This document shows positions 24,711 to 33,260 of a stretch of DNA of 64,000 nt, piece by piece. Within the stretch, counting starts at the first letter, position 1. Each line of letters starts with the position of its first letter. Source of the stretch: Streptomyces xanthophaeus (GTDB lineage: Bacteria; Actinomycetota; Actinomycetes; Streptomycetales; Streptomycetaceae); NCBI RefSeq assembly GCF_030440515.1, contig NZ_CP076543.1:7665001-7729000 (forward strand), given 5' to 3'. The position numbers and the translations under genes are program-made. Below the pieces are notes generated by a model. It did not search any database. It saw only the letters and a program-made list of their open reading frames with translations, and was not told the DNA's origin.

Positions 24711-25126
24711 CACGCCACCACCCCCATCCGGAAGCGATCGGGAGTGAGGTCCGGGCTGCCGAGGGCGTCCCAGACGGCGGGCGCTACCTGCCGGCCGGGT
24801 GCATCGGCGCCTGAGACGGCTGTGACCGACCGTCCCAGGCCGACGGAGCCGATTGAGGCGTTGCCGAGCCCGGCCATGAACGCGCCGGTCGTGTCGCCGA
24901 CTTCGAATCCCCACTCCGCCTGCGCGCAGGTCGCCGAGGCGAGCGCGGCAGCGACTACGGCGTCGATCGGGTAGCCGTTGCTGTCGACCGCGTACCAGCA
25001 GCCGCGGAGCACCTGCGCGTCGAGGAACGTGCTGGCGCGAATGAGACGGGCGTCGATGTCCACGGGGGCGGCGGCCCCGGTGTGGGTCTCGTACTGCTCG
25101 GCGGTGGCGTACACGCGGGGGAGCAT
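24707..25126 (-). CDS. Head-tail adaptor (gp6-like connector)
   Basis: 139 aa, mostly helical. ATAEQYETHTGAAAPVDIDARLIRASTFLDAQVLRGC then PIDAVVAAALASATCAQAEWGFE matches the helical adaptor that docks beneath the portal. Its position after the capsid accessory genes supports the assignment. Confidence 0.78.
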   Translation of the reverse strand: MLPRVYATAEQYETHTGAAAPVDIDARLIRASTFLDAQVLRGCWYAVDSNGYPIDAVVAAALASATCAQAEWGFEVGDTTGAFMAGLGNASIGSVGLGRSVTAVSGADAPGRQVAPAVWDALGSPDLTPDRFRMGVVAW

Positions 25127-25137
25127 GGCCGCCTCCG

Positions 25138-25647
25138 TCAGGTGCTGTTGCCGATGATGATGATGTCGTAGACGACCGAGGTACCGGCGCCACTGTTAGC
25201 GATCTTGATGAGGTCCGCGGTCGTCGCCGTCACCACCATCCCCGTCGCGTCCGTAGACCCCGACGCCGAGGCGAACCACGCGCCCGGCCGCAGCGTCACC
25301 GTGCCAGCCGCGTTGAGCAGCCCGACGAAGTCGGCTGACGCGTTCGCGCCGATGACCACGTTGTTGACGTTGGTGGAGACGGCAGCGACCAGGATGAACT
25401 TGACCCGGGCGAACGAGGTCGTGACGCCCAGGTTGTCGGTGAGCGAGCCCGCCAGGTCCAGGGTCTCGTTGGCGGACGCGGCGAGCGTGCGCTGATCAGC
25501 GAAGATCCGGTCTGCCTTTCCGGCGCCGGACCCCGATTCGAGGTGCGCGGCGTACCGGCGGATCAGCGGGTCGGTGCTGGTGGTGAAGTCGGTGACCTTC
25601 GTGTTGGTCGCGGAGACGGTGATCCCCACGTCGGTGATGAGGGGCAT
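25138..25647 (-). CDS. Head accessory (decoration-type) beta protein
   Basis: 169 aa, rich in Ser, Thr, Val and Ala, predicted all-beta after an N-terminal LIRRYAAHLESGSGAGKADRIFADQRTL segment that could contact the capsid. The C-terminus is very hydrophobic (VVYDIIIIGNST). There is no Cys. Probably a capsid decoration or head-fibre protein; this is inferred from location between capsid and connector genes. Confidence 0.6.
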   Translation of the reverse strand: MPLITDVGITVSATNTKVTDFTTSTDPLIRRYAAHLESGSGAGKADRIFADQRTLAASANETLDLAGSLTDNLGVTTSFARVKFILVAAVSTNVNNVVIGANASADFVGLLNAAGTVTLRPGAWFASASGSTDATGMVVTATTADLIKIANSGAGTSVVYDIIIIGNST

Positions 25648-25985
25648 CAGCTGCGGCCCTTCCTACGTACGGTCGGCGCCTCGTCGGGCTCCGGCTCAGC
25701 GGGGGGTTCGGTGTCCGGCTCCGGGGCCGGTTCGGGGGCCGCGGGCGGCGGCTCCTCGGTCTGGGGCGGGTCGATCTCCTCGACGGTGTAGCCCGGCGCG
25801 GTCCGGAACCAGTCCAGCGCCCGGCGATGCGCGCCAGCGTCGGTGATGATCGCGTGTCCGTTGGCGAAGCCCACCCCGTGCACGCCGCCGGATACCGGCC
25901 CGGGCGCGGTGATCGCGTACCGGGCCGGTGGCGGCGGTGGCGGCGGGGGCGGGCTCTCCGGCGTTTCGGGAGCCATGTCGTACAC
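25647..25985 (-). CDS. Head accessory protein with Pro-rich ends, paralogue of 26571-26960
   Basis: 112 aa. A nine-residue proline run lies near the N-terminus, then a short fold (VHGVGFANGHAIITDAGAHRRALDWFR and GYTVEEID) and an acidic Pro/Glu tail ending RRKGRS. The same fold pattern (GVxFxNGxAxI, ALxxFR, GYxVxE) appears in the gene directly after the capsid, so the two are duplicates. The role is unknown; the acidic tail may lie on the capsid surface. Confidence 0.65.
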   Translation of the reverse strand: MYDMAPETPESPPPPPPPPPARYAITAPGPVSGGVHGVGFANGHAIITDAGAHRRALDWFRTAPGYTVEEIDPPQTEEPPPAAPEPAPEPDTEPPAEPEPDEAPTVRRKGRS

Positions 25986-25986
25986 C

Positions 25987-26574
25987 TCAGGTGAGGACGA
26001 CGTACGGCACGAAAGTCTTGGCCGTGGGCGTCGCGATCGTGGCCGGGGCCGTCGTGGTCAGCGAGCTGCCGGACGACTGGGACAGGTTGCGCTCGCCGGT
26101 AACGATGGCCGGGGCCGCGCACGCGCCCAGCAGGGTCGGCGGCGTGGTCGCGGTGACGTTGATCGCGGCCCAGTAGACGCCGGTCCTTGTCACCGTGTAC
26201 GCGGTCGTCAGGGCCTTCGTCATGGTGGTGTTCGCGGCCCACGCAGTCGACGTCTGGTCGGCGGTCTGCGCGAGCAGCGCCGGGGTGGCCGCGTCGGAGT
26301 ACAGCGCGAACCACCATGCGGTCGGAGTGCCTGCCGCCGTCGCCCCGCTGCGGAACGACAGGCTGGTGATGACGTCCCCGGCGATCAGGAAGATCGGCAC
26401 TGAGGTCATGACGCCTGTGGCGAGGGCGACCTGGCCGGTGTCGCTGGCCGAGTCGTACAGGCCGACGCGCGGCATGTTCCGGCGGTAGAAGGTGTCCGGG
26501 CTGGCGGGGTCGGCGAGGTTGAGGTGCGCGAGCGCGTCGCGCACGTTGCGGGTGTAGCCACCGAGCTGCGTCAC
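25987..26574 (-). CDS. Head accessory protein with beta-sandwich, 195 aa
   Basis: N-terminal RNVRDALAHLNLADPASPDTFYRRNMPRVGLYD is followed by a beta-sandwich with TAWWFALYSDAATPALLAQTAD and VTRTGVYWAAINVTAT. That region resembles the last domain of the tail fibre (WFGLAGV ... YLGVYNSAGTLMGVTAD ... PGEYYIALLLN). It may be a head fibre that binds surface glycans. GTG start overlaps the previous stop. Confidence 0.62.
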   Translation of the reverse strand: MTQLGGYTRNVRDALAHLNLADPASPDTFYRRNMPRVGLYDSASDTGQVALATGVMTSVPIFLIAGDVITSLSFRSGATAAGTPTAWWFALYSDAATPALLAQTADQTSTAWAANTTMTKALTTAYTVTRTGVYWAAINVTATTPPTLLGACAAPAIVTGERNLSQSSGSSLTTTAPATIATPTAKTFVPYVVLT

Positions 26575-26960
26575 GACGCGGCTCCCTTCTTGAGGATGGT
26601 TGCGCGGGCCTCGCCCGCCTCTTCAGCGGCGAGCACGCGGGCCCGCTCGTCCTCGTCGGCGTCGGCCAGGTAGGCCAGGACATCGACGACGTTGTGGTCG
26701 GCCGGGTCGAAGGCCTCGGCGGCCTCCGCCGGGGCAGGCTCCAGCGCGGGCTCGGCCGGGGCGTCCGGCTCGACCACTGCGGGCGCCTCGTCGACCGGCT
26801 CCGGCTCGACCTCGGCGACGCTGTAGCCGCGCCGACGGAAGTACGCCAGCGCCGCCTCGTGGCCAGCAGCCGAGTCGATCCTGGCCTCACCGTTGGTGAA
26901 GACCACGCCGGCGATGTCGCCGGAGAACCGCGGCTCGGGAGAGTTGACGATGATGGGCAT
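26571..26960 (-). CDS. Head accessory protein, paralogue of 25647-25985
   Basis: 129 aa starting MPIIVNSPEPRFSGDIAGVVFTNGEARIDSAAGHEAALAYFRRRGYSVAEVE, followed by a long Ala/Glu/Pro linker and a C-terminal helical segment (VVDVLAYLADADEDERARVLAAEEAG). Its ATG overlaps the capsid stop (TGATG), so expression is tied to the capsid. No known function. Confidence 0.68.
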   Translation of the reverse strand: MPIIVNSPEPRFSGDIAGVVFTNGEARIDSAAGHEAALAYFRRRGYSVAEVEPEPVDEAPAVVEPDAPAEPALEPAPAEAAEAFDPADHNVVDVLAYLADADEDERARVLAAEEAGEARATILKKGAAS

Positions 26961-28024
26961 CAGGCCACCTTGATGTTGCGGAGCACCCCGCACGACCGGA
27001 CGTTCCGGAGCACCATGGCCGCCGGACCCATCTCGATCTCACCGCTCTTGGCGGCGCCGGCCTGGCTGAAGTCGGGCATCCACGTCTGGACCAGCGGGTT
27101 CCCGGCCACCGACGCACCGTGCAGCGCGTCCAGGCCGAACGACGCCGCGTACAGGTCGGTCAGGTTGGTGGAGGTACCCGAGTCGGCGGTACCGCCGTGC
27201 GTGCGGGTCCGGTTTTGGATGATCGGCGCGCTGCCCATCGCGTTGTCGCCGAGGTCGACGAGGACCCACGGCCCGTACGTCTCGATCTGACGGCCGAGGT
27301 CGTCGCGGGACTGGGTGTAGATGCCGGCCCAACGGGCGAGCGCCCGGAGACGTGTGATCGACCGGGTGTTGCCCAGGATCGCCTTGACGCCCGGGGGCAG
27401 GGCGCCGGGCATGCCCTGGTCGCCGCCGCCGGTGTGCGACGGGACGATCCGAGACAGCCACTCGTCGACGACGTCGAGCATCGCCATGGCCTCGGCCTGG
27501 GTGTCGATGGTGCCCCGGGTGAAGTCCAGGATTCCGGAGGCGATGCCCTCGGTCAGCGGCACGTACTCGGTGGACTGCCCGGTCAGGGACTTGTCGAGGC
27601 CGTCGTAGCCGTTCGCGTCGACCGCGACGTCGCCGTTGATGAGCTCGTCCTGGAAGCGGGTCCGGGTCGCGGTGAGGAGCTGCTGCATCTGGAACGAGAT
27701 CTCGTTCGATGCGGCGGAGCCCAGCCGGGCGAGGACCCGGTCGACGCTGAAGCTGCCGCCGAGGGGCTTCAGCTGCACCGTGTACGGGAGGCGGGTCGCC
27801 TGACCGGGGGTGTACTCGCTGTTGAGCGCGCGGAACTGCGCGGAGCGGGCGGCGGTCAGGCGGGTGTAGCCGTAGGTGAGGCTGGAGCCGCCGGTGCCCG
27901 GGGTGACCGTGTCGTCGAACACGATCTGGTCGAGGAGCCAGCTGTAGCGGCGGAGGTTGTCGATGACGGCGTAGTCGACGTCCGCCGCGGTGTTGACCTG
28001 GGCCTGAGCGAGGGTGATGGGCAC
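26960..28024 (-). CDS. Major capsid protein
   Basis: 354 aa with the pattern of HK97-fold actinophage capsids: N-terminal helix (LAQAQVNTAADVDYAVIDNLRRYSWLLDQIVFDDT), E-loop region (LTYGYTRLTAARSAQFRALNSEYT), spine helix (ISFQMQQLLTATRTRFQDELINGD) and a P/A-domain section (GVKAILGNTRSITRLRALAR). The preceding scaffold and following connector genes agree. There is no obvious N-terminal delta domain to be processed. Confidence 0.92.
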   Translation of the reverse strand: MPITLAQAQVNTAADVDYAVIDNLRRYSWLLDQIVFDDTVTPGTGGSSLTYGYTRLTAARSAQFRALNSEYTPGQATRLPYTVQLKPLGGSFSVDRVLARLGSAASNEISFQMQQLLTATRTRFQDELINGDVAVDANGYDGLDKSLTGQSTEYVPLTEGIASGILDFTRGTIDTQAEAMAMLDVVDEWLSRIVPSHTGGGDQGMPGALPPGVKAILGNTRSITRLRALARWAGIYTQSRDDLGRQIETYGPWVLVDLGDNAMGSAPIIQNRTRTHGGTADSGTSTNLTDLYAASFGLDALHGASVAGNPLVQTWMPDFSQAGAAKSGEIEMGPAAMVLRNVRSCGVLRNIKVA

Positions 28025-28039
28025 GGGGTCCTCCTGTGG

Positions 28040-28771
28040 TTACGTGCCGAAGCTGCCGCGCACGGCGGCGGAGAGTGAGGTGGGGCGCTGGCGGGCCGAG
28101 GCCTCGCCGGTACCGCCGGACAGGTCACCGCCGGAGGCCGGGGCGACGGGGGTGGCGGCGAGCGCCGGGTTGTCCTTGACTGCGGCCTTGATGGCGTCGT
28201 CGAGGGCGGTGGTGAAGCCCTTCACGGAGGGGTCAAGTTCGGCGATGGCTTCGTTGAAGCTGACGGAGTCGATCAGGCTCTTGGCCGCCGCGCCTCCCTT
28301 GTCGGCTCGCTCGCGGATCGCGTCTCTGATGGCGAGCTTCCGAATCTTGGCGTCGCGTTCCGCGAGGGCCTGATCCCGCTCGGCTTCAGCCGCCGCGCGG
28401 CCTTTCTTCTCGGCTGCGGAGACCGCCTTTTCCTGCTCGGTCATGCTCTGCTCGCGCAGCTTGGCGAGCTCTTCGGCCGCCGTCCTGCCCTGCTCGGCGG
28501 CGGTCTTGTTCTCCTTGGCGCGCTGCTCCCACTTGCGGGCTTCGGCCTTCCAGTCCGTTCCGTCACTGTTCGGGGCGGCGGCCGGAGGGGCGGCCGGGGG
28601 CGTTGCGGGCGGGGTGCCGGTGTCAGCGGCGGGCGGCGTGCCGCCGGAGTCGGCGGTGCCCTCGTTGCTGCCACCCGCGATGGCGTAGATCGGTCGGCCG
28701 TCCGTGCGGTGGCCGAGGATCGCGCCGGCAGGGTGCGAGGCGAGGGGGTGTCGGAAAGGGACGTGCTGCAT
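28040..28771 (-). CDS. Scaffolding protein
   Basis: 243 aa, low-complexity Pro/Ala N-terminus and a central coiled coil (WKAEARKWEQRAKENKTAAEQGR to AEAERDQALAERDAKIRKLAIRDAIRERADK), then a compact C-terminal region. This is the usual composition of phage scaffolds placed directly before the capsid gene. ATG 28771 has GGGAG six bases upstream; an in-frame ATG at 28795 lacks one. Confidence 0.82.
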   Translation of the reverse strand: MQHVPFRHPLASHPAGAILGHRTDGRPIYAIAGGSNEGTADSGGTPPAADTGTPPATPPAAPPAAAPNSDGTDWKAEARKWEQRAKENKTAAEQGRTAAEELAKLREQSMTEQEKAVSAAEKKGRAAAEAERDQALAERDAKIRKLAIRDAIRERADKGGAAAKSLIDSVSFNEAIAELDPSVKGFTTALDDAIKAAVKDNPALAATPVAPASGGDLSGGTGEASARQRPTSLSAAVRGSFGT

Positions 28772-28864
28772 GGTGGGCTCCCGTTTCGGGATCATCCGGC
28801 GGTGCCGTGCGGCGGGTGCCGGGAAGCTCTGGTGTCGGCGTGGCAGTGCTCGTAGAGTTCGCGA

Positions 28865-29107
28865 ATGGAGAACCCAGCGATGACGCGCGTGATGGCGGCG
28901 CTGCACTTGGCCGAGCTGATACGCAATGACGGTCCGGAGGCTTGGGTGGCTGAGTGGCGGCGCCGATCCGATTCGGATGACGTCGCGGTTGTGATGTCCC
29001 AGCTCATCGGCTTCCTGATGGAGAACGACGCGAGTAGGCGCGGCCTCAGCTGGGATGCCTACTTCGATCAGTTCCGGCAGGAAGCCATCCGTAACCTCGG
29101 GGCTTAA
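28865..29107 (+). CDS. Plus-strand 80-aa protein inserted in the late operon (moron-like)
   Basis: It runs against all surrounding late genes and fits exactly between the scaffold start and the head morphogenesis stop; stop codons of the convergent genes overlap at TTAA. The product is acidic and helical (MAALHLAELIRNDGPEAWVAEWRRR ... VVMSQLIGFLMENDASRRGLSWDAYFDQF). The start may be ATG 28865 or 28880. Orientation implies its own promoter and possible expression in the lysogen. Function unknown. Confidence 0.65.
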   Translation: MENPAMTRVMAALHLAELIRNDGPEAWVAEWRRRSDSDDVAVVMSQLIGFLMENDASRRGLSWDAYFDQFRQEAIRNLGA

Positions 29108-30252
29108 TGCGCGTGGCCGATCTGCTCGCGCGCGGGCTTGCGGACGATGTGCTCGTGCGCGGCCACGTGCTCGCGGGCGGCCTTCTGCCACTCGCGGACC
29201 TTCGCGGACGCCTTCGTGCGGGCCTTCTCGTCCATCGCGGCGGCCTCGGCCCTCTTCCAGCGGCGGATGTGCCGCTCGATCGCCCGCTGCCGCTGCGTGT
29301 CCTCGTACGTGGTACCCGGAGTGGGGTGCTGCGGCGGCCGGGTCGTCACACCAGGCAGATACAGGCCGAGAGAGTGCCTGCAATTCGGGTGAAACAGCCC
29401 CTTCGACCTGGCCTCCGGCAGCGTCCCGGCGATGTGGACCGCCACTGTCGTCGGCGGCCGGAACACCGAGCGCAGGCCCGTCGGCTGGATCGCGTGCTCA
29501 GTGCGCACCGTGCGGGGCCCGGGCGGCCCGGTCAGGGCCAGCACCTCGCCCTCCCACGGGCGGCAGAGCGGACACTCCAGCGGGGCGTCGGACACGATCA
29601 CGAGGCCCTGCCCCACCTCCGCCATCGCGTCGATGTGTCCATCGATGGCGGCGCGGGCGGTCACCGACCGGACAGCCATCTCGGCGTAAGCGGCGAGTTC
29701 CCAAGCGTGGCCGCGGGAGTCGACGAACCCGGTGACCCCGCGCCGGGCAAACTCATTGAGGGCCTGCTGCGAGGCATCGCGGCGGGTCATGCCGGTGAGG
29801 AGCTGCGTTCCGGCGGCCCGGGTGGTGATGTTGCGGTAGGTGTCCACCACGGCGCGGGTGATGCGCTGGTACAGGGGGCGGGTGTCGCGCGCGTACGAGG
29901 CGGCGAGCCGGTCCACGGATGCGGCGCCCGGCAGGACCCGGCGGGCCTGTAGCTCCCGGCCTATGTCGAGGGCGCCGAGCTCGGCCACCGCGGCCTGCCT
30001 GCCGCGCCCGTAGGCCGTGGCGAGGGCCTCGGCAACGGCACCGTTCGCGTCGTCCTGGAGGGCGTTGGCGACGGTCTCGACGGCTTGACGGAGGTCACCG
30101 ATGCTGCGGAGCTTGATCTCGGCCCAGCGGGGGCTGTCGATGCCCTCGGCGAGGGCCTTCCGGAGGATCTCGATGAGGGCAATCTCGGCGTCCTCGTACA
30201 GCATGGTGACGGCGGCGGCGAGGTCCTCGGCCATGGCGGGGGAGACGGGCAT
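29104..30252 (-). CDS. Phage minor capsid / head morphogenesis protein
   Basis: 382 aa; an N-terminal helical half (LAAAVTMLYEDAEIALIEILRKALAEG ...) and a C-terminal MuF/minor-capsid-2-like domain with RAAGTQLLTGMTRRDASQQALNEFARRGVTGFVD, a CPLCRPWEGEVLAL segment and LFHPNCRHSLGLYLPGV (two Cys and two His, a possible metal site). It follows the portal by 18 nt with GGGAGG before ATG 30252. It should associate with the portal vertex and may be ejected with DNA. Confidence 0.85.
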   Translation of the reverse strand: MPVSPAMAEDLAAAVTMLYEDAEIALIEILRKALAEGIDSPRWAEIKLRSIGDLRQAVETVANALQDDANGAVAEALATAYGRGRQAAVAELGALDIGRELQARRVLPGAASVDRLAASYARDTRPLYQRITRAVVDTYRNITTRAAGTQLLTGMTRRDASQQALNEFARRGVTGFVDSRGHAWELAAYAEMAVRSVTARAAIDGHIDAMAEVGQGLVIVSDAPLECPLCRPWEGEVLALTGPPGPRTVRTEHAIQPTGLRSVFRPPTTVAVHIAGTLPEARSKGLFHPNCRHSLGLYLPGVTTRPPQHPTPGTTYEDTQRQRAIERHIRRWKRAEAAAMDEKARTKASAKVREWQKAAREHVAAHEHIVRKPAREQIGHAH

Positions 30253-30270
30253 CGGTCCGCCTCCCCACGG

Positions 30271-31785
30271 CTACTCGGCGCCGACAGCCGTCGGGTCGGC
30301 GACGTCCCGGCCGGACTCGCGCATGATCCGGCGGACCTCCTCGGCCTGCCACTCCGCGTCACGATCCGGGTTGACCAGCGCGACGAGCGTCTCCGTGGAC
30401 GCGGCCTCCGCGCGGCGGAACAACTCGGCGGACTCCGCCAAGACCTTGATGTCGTCCTGGATCGAGTCCGCAAAGATCACCTGCGGCCGCTCGACCGGCA
30501 CCGACGGCACGCCGGGGAACAGGTTCGAGTCCTCCAACATGAGGATGATCTCCGCGATGTCGGCGATCCCCACGGCCTCCAACTCCGCCTTCCGGGCCCG
30601 GGTGCTCATGCTGCGCGCGTTGCGGGCCTTGATCTCCGTCGCGGTGACCGCAGGGCCGCCGCTGTCGTCGCCGAAAGTCCCGCCCGAGTAGCCGGCAGTG
30701 TGGATGACCCGGGCGAACAGGTCCGCGATCGTCTCGCGGTGCTCGACGTGCCTGATCTTGAACTGGTTCATCGTGATCTGATGATCCGACGTGGGCGGGA
30801 TGTTCATCTCGCTGAAGACCTCGCGGTCCTCGAACGAGACGCCGCGCCCGGCGCCGTTGGACTGGAGGTAGCCGGACGGGACGAGGATGCGGGAGCGGGC
30901 GAGGCGGACGTCGCGCATCCAACTCGTGTACGTCTCGTCGATCGCGCTGAGCATCGGTTCGCAGCCCTGAAAGTCGGACGTGCCGAGGCCGGCGGCGCCC
31001 GGCAGGTCGTGCCAGTCCGGGGCGGTCATGGTGTTCGGGATGTATGTGGTGGCCAGGCGCTTCCCGATGGGCAGCTCCTGCACTGGCAGGAACCGTTTCG
31101 TCGCCTCGAAGGAACCCAGGTCGATCGGCTTGCCGAGGTTGTCCTCCGTGCCCTCGTAGACGCCGTGGAGGATGACGCCGGGCTCGTGGCGCTCCAGGTG
31201 CCTGATCACCTTCTGGCCGTCGACGCCGAGAACGGTCCAGTACGTCACGGCCCGGAGCCGCTCGTGGACGAACGTGGGTGCTGCGCCGTCGGCCCGGACC
31301 ATGGAGGCCCACGGCCGGTCGCTGATCTCTAGGTCCCAGACGGCGCGCAGGTAGGCGCCGCCGAGCGCGGCGGAGGCCTCGCCCTGGGCGATGAGGGTGC
31401 GGCGGAGCCCGGTCTCCATGAGGTCTTCGAGGCGCTCACGGGTGGCGGTGTCCTGGGTGATCAGCTTCGGGGGTTCGGAGAACAGGAGGTCGCTGGAGGT
31501 GCGCGCGAGGTCGCGGGCGAGCGGCATGTGAAGCTTGGCGCGCTTCTCTCCGAGCGGGGTCGGCTCGCCCCAGAAGAACCGGGACACGGCGCCGACGAGC
31601 CCGCCGCGGTACTGGCTGGGCCGGTTGAGGGGTGCGCCATAGCGGGAGTTGTCGCGGTGCCGGTTTGTGTACCGGTAGGTGAGTCGGTCCGGGTTCGCGG
31701 AGTACCAGGCGGACCAGTCCTCCATGTCGCAGCGGATTGCCGGGTCGACGGGCGGCCACGGGGTGCCCTTATCGGGGAGCGGCAT
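30271..31785 (-). CDS. Portal protein
   Basis: 504 aa. Shows the wing/stem layout of SPP1-like portals: N-terminal WYSANPDRLTYRYTNRH, RDLARTSSDLLFSEPPKL, then SAIDETYTSWMRDVRLARSRILVPSGYLQ and the stem-clip segment TATEIKARNARSMSTRARKAELEAVGIADIAEIIL. It lies between the terminase and head morphogenesis genes. Twelve copies would form the DNA entry ring. Confidence 0.92.
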   Translation of the reverse strand: MPLPDKGTPWPPVDPAIRCDMEDWSAWYSANPDRLTYRYTNRHRDNSRYGAPLNRPSQYRGGLVGAVSRFFWGEPTPLGEKRAKLHMPLARDLARTSSDLLFSEPPKLITQDTATRERLEDLMETGLRRTLIAQGEASAALGGAYLRAVWDLEISDRPWASMVRADGAAPTFVHERLRAVTYWTVLGVDGQKVIRHLERHEPGVILHGVYEGTEDNLGKPIDLGSFEATKRFLPVQELPIGKRLATTYIPNTMTAPDWHDLPGAAGLGTSDFQGCEPMLSAIDETYTSWMRDVRLARSRILVPSGYLQSNGAGRGVSFEDREVFSEMNIPPTSDHQITMNQFKIRHVEHRETIADLFARVIHTAGYSGGTFGDDSGGPAVTATEIKARNARSMSTRARKAELEAVGIADIAEIILMLEDSNLFPGVPSVPVERPQVIFADSIQDDIKVLAESAELFRRAEAASTETLVALVNPDRDAEWQAEEVRRIMRESGRDVADPTAVGAE

Positions 31786-31815
31786 CGGGCACCTCCAACT
31801 GTCGGGTCTCGGCCA

Positions 31816-31977
31816 TCAGGTTCGGTCCACCTCGACGACGAGGCCGGCGTAGTGCAGCCAGGACATGGCGAGTTCGTCGTAGCGCTCCATGACCGGCAGG
31901 TTCGTCATCTCCAGCTCGGCGGCTTCGAGGAGGCGGGCGGCGTTGTCGAGGGCCTGTTCGGCGTTGGGTCGGCTCAC
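31816..31977 (-). CDS. 53-aa protein between terminase and portal
   Basis: GTG at 31977 overlaps the terminase stop as GTGA. The product VSRPNAEQALDNAARLLEAAELE is helical throughout and ends GLVVEVDRT. It is too short for a recognised family; location suggests a packaging or portal helper. Confidence 0.65.
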   Translation of the reverse strand: MSRPNAEQALDNAARLLEAAELEMTNLPVMERYDELAMSWLHYAGLVVEVDRT

Positions 31978-33260
31978 GCTGCCACCTCCAGGGTCGGACG
32001 GATCAGGCCGCGCCATTCGTGGGCTGTGGAGTGCAGGGCATAGCGGAGGGCATCCGCGCTGTGGTCGTTGGCCTTCACCGGCTTGTCCTCGCCGCGCTCG
32101 GCCGCCCGCTCGTCCCACGCGTAGGTGGGCAGCTCGCCGAGGAGGCCGGCGCAGGAGCGGTGGAAGCGGAGCAGCCCGGAGCCGAGGGCAACGCTGACGG
32201 ACCGGATGCCGTCGAGGACGTCGTTCACCGCGGGGGCGATGCCGGGGACTTGGTCGCTCCAGAGTTGGTTCATGAAGCTGGCCGCGCTGGGATCCACAAA
32301 GATCCACTGCGGTTGCACGGCCTGGGTGCTGCCCTGCCCGCGCGGGCGGATGTTCGCGAGCCAGTTCCGGACGTCACGGGAGTACTCGGCGTCCGTGAGC
32401 TGGCGGCCGGCGATCCGGGAGTCGTGCCGGTACTCGGAGGCGACGTACAACCGATCGTCGTCACCATGCCCGATGAGCACGGCTGAGAACGCGTTGACGG
32501 TGCCGTAGTCGATCCCGACTGCCGTCCACCGCTTCATGACCGGCATGACGTCGACGACGTGCTTCTCCCCGTCGAACATGTCGTAGACGGCGCCGCTGGC
32601 CAGGCACCACTCACCGAGGATGAACCGCCGGTACCACAGGCCGACGTACTGCTTCTTCAGGCGGGCGACGACGGCAGGGTCCATGGACGGGTTGTCGTCG
32701 AGGGTGAAGTGCCAGTTCGTCAGGCCAACCTCGGCGGCCCGGAGGATGAAGTCGCGGTACAGCCAGTGGTACGGGCCGTCCGGGTTCGTGGTGGCCAGCA
32801 GCCGGGACTGGTTCCCGACCCGGAGACGGGACAGGAGCATCAGCCAGAACGTCTGCGGCAGGAGCGTCGCCTCGTCGACGTAGGCGAGCGCGATCGTGGC
32901 GCCGCGGATCCGGCCCTCCGCGCGGGCGTCGGACGCGCCGACGAGGTGCACGGTACGGCCGAGGATAACGGCGGTGGTCGAGCCGGGGGTGTGGTGCACG
33001 TGCTGGGCGAGCGGCCCAAACAACTGAGTGGACTGGAGAGGGTCGAGCAGGTTCCGCTCGATCGTCTGAAGGGTCCGGCCCACGATCAGGATGAGCCCGA
33101 TGTCCGGGGCGACCGTCAGCCGGATCAGGAAGGCCAGCAGGCTGGCGATCGTCTTCCCGGACGAGACAGCCCCGGACCACAACGCGATGGGGGCATCCTG
33201 CGCCTCGACGACGCTGGCTACCTGCCGGGAGGACAGAGGGAGAGGGACGTCACTGAGCAT
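31974..33260 (-). CDS. Terminase large subunit
   Basis: 428 aa with both enzymatic halves. ATPase: Walker A SGAVSSGKT (residues 29-37), Walker B IALAYVDEAT, coupling LLATTNPDGP. Nuclease: GIDYGTVNAFSAVLIG, WIFVDPSAASF and the C-terminal DHSADALRYAL with metal-binding Asp residues. It belongs to the PBSX/terminase_3-like group. ATG 33260 (GTG 33263 also in frame) overlaps the small-subunit stop. Confidence 0.93.
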   Translation of the reverse strand: MLSDVPLPLSSRQVASVVEAQDAPIALWSGAVSSGKTIASLLAFLIRLTVAPDIGLILIVGRTLQTIERNLLDPLQSTQLFGPLAQHVHHTPGSTTAVILGRTVHLVGASDARAEGRIRGATIALAYVDEATLLPQTFWLMLLSRLRVGNQSRLLATTNPDGPYHWLYRDFILRAAEVGLTNWHFTLDDNPSMDPAVVARLKKQYVGLWYRRFILGEWCLASGAVYDMFDGEKHVVDVMPVMKRWTAVGIDYGTVNAFSAVLIGHGDDDRLYVASEYRHDSRIAGRQLTDAEYSRDVRNWLANIRPRGQGSTQAVQPQWIFVDPSAASFMNQLWSDQVPGIAPAVNDVLDGIRSVSVALGSGLLRFHRSCAGLLGELPTYAWDERAAERGEDKPVKANDHSADALRYALHSTAHEWRGLIRPTLEVAA

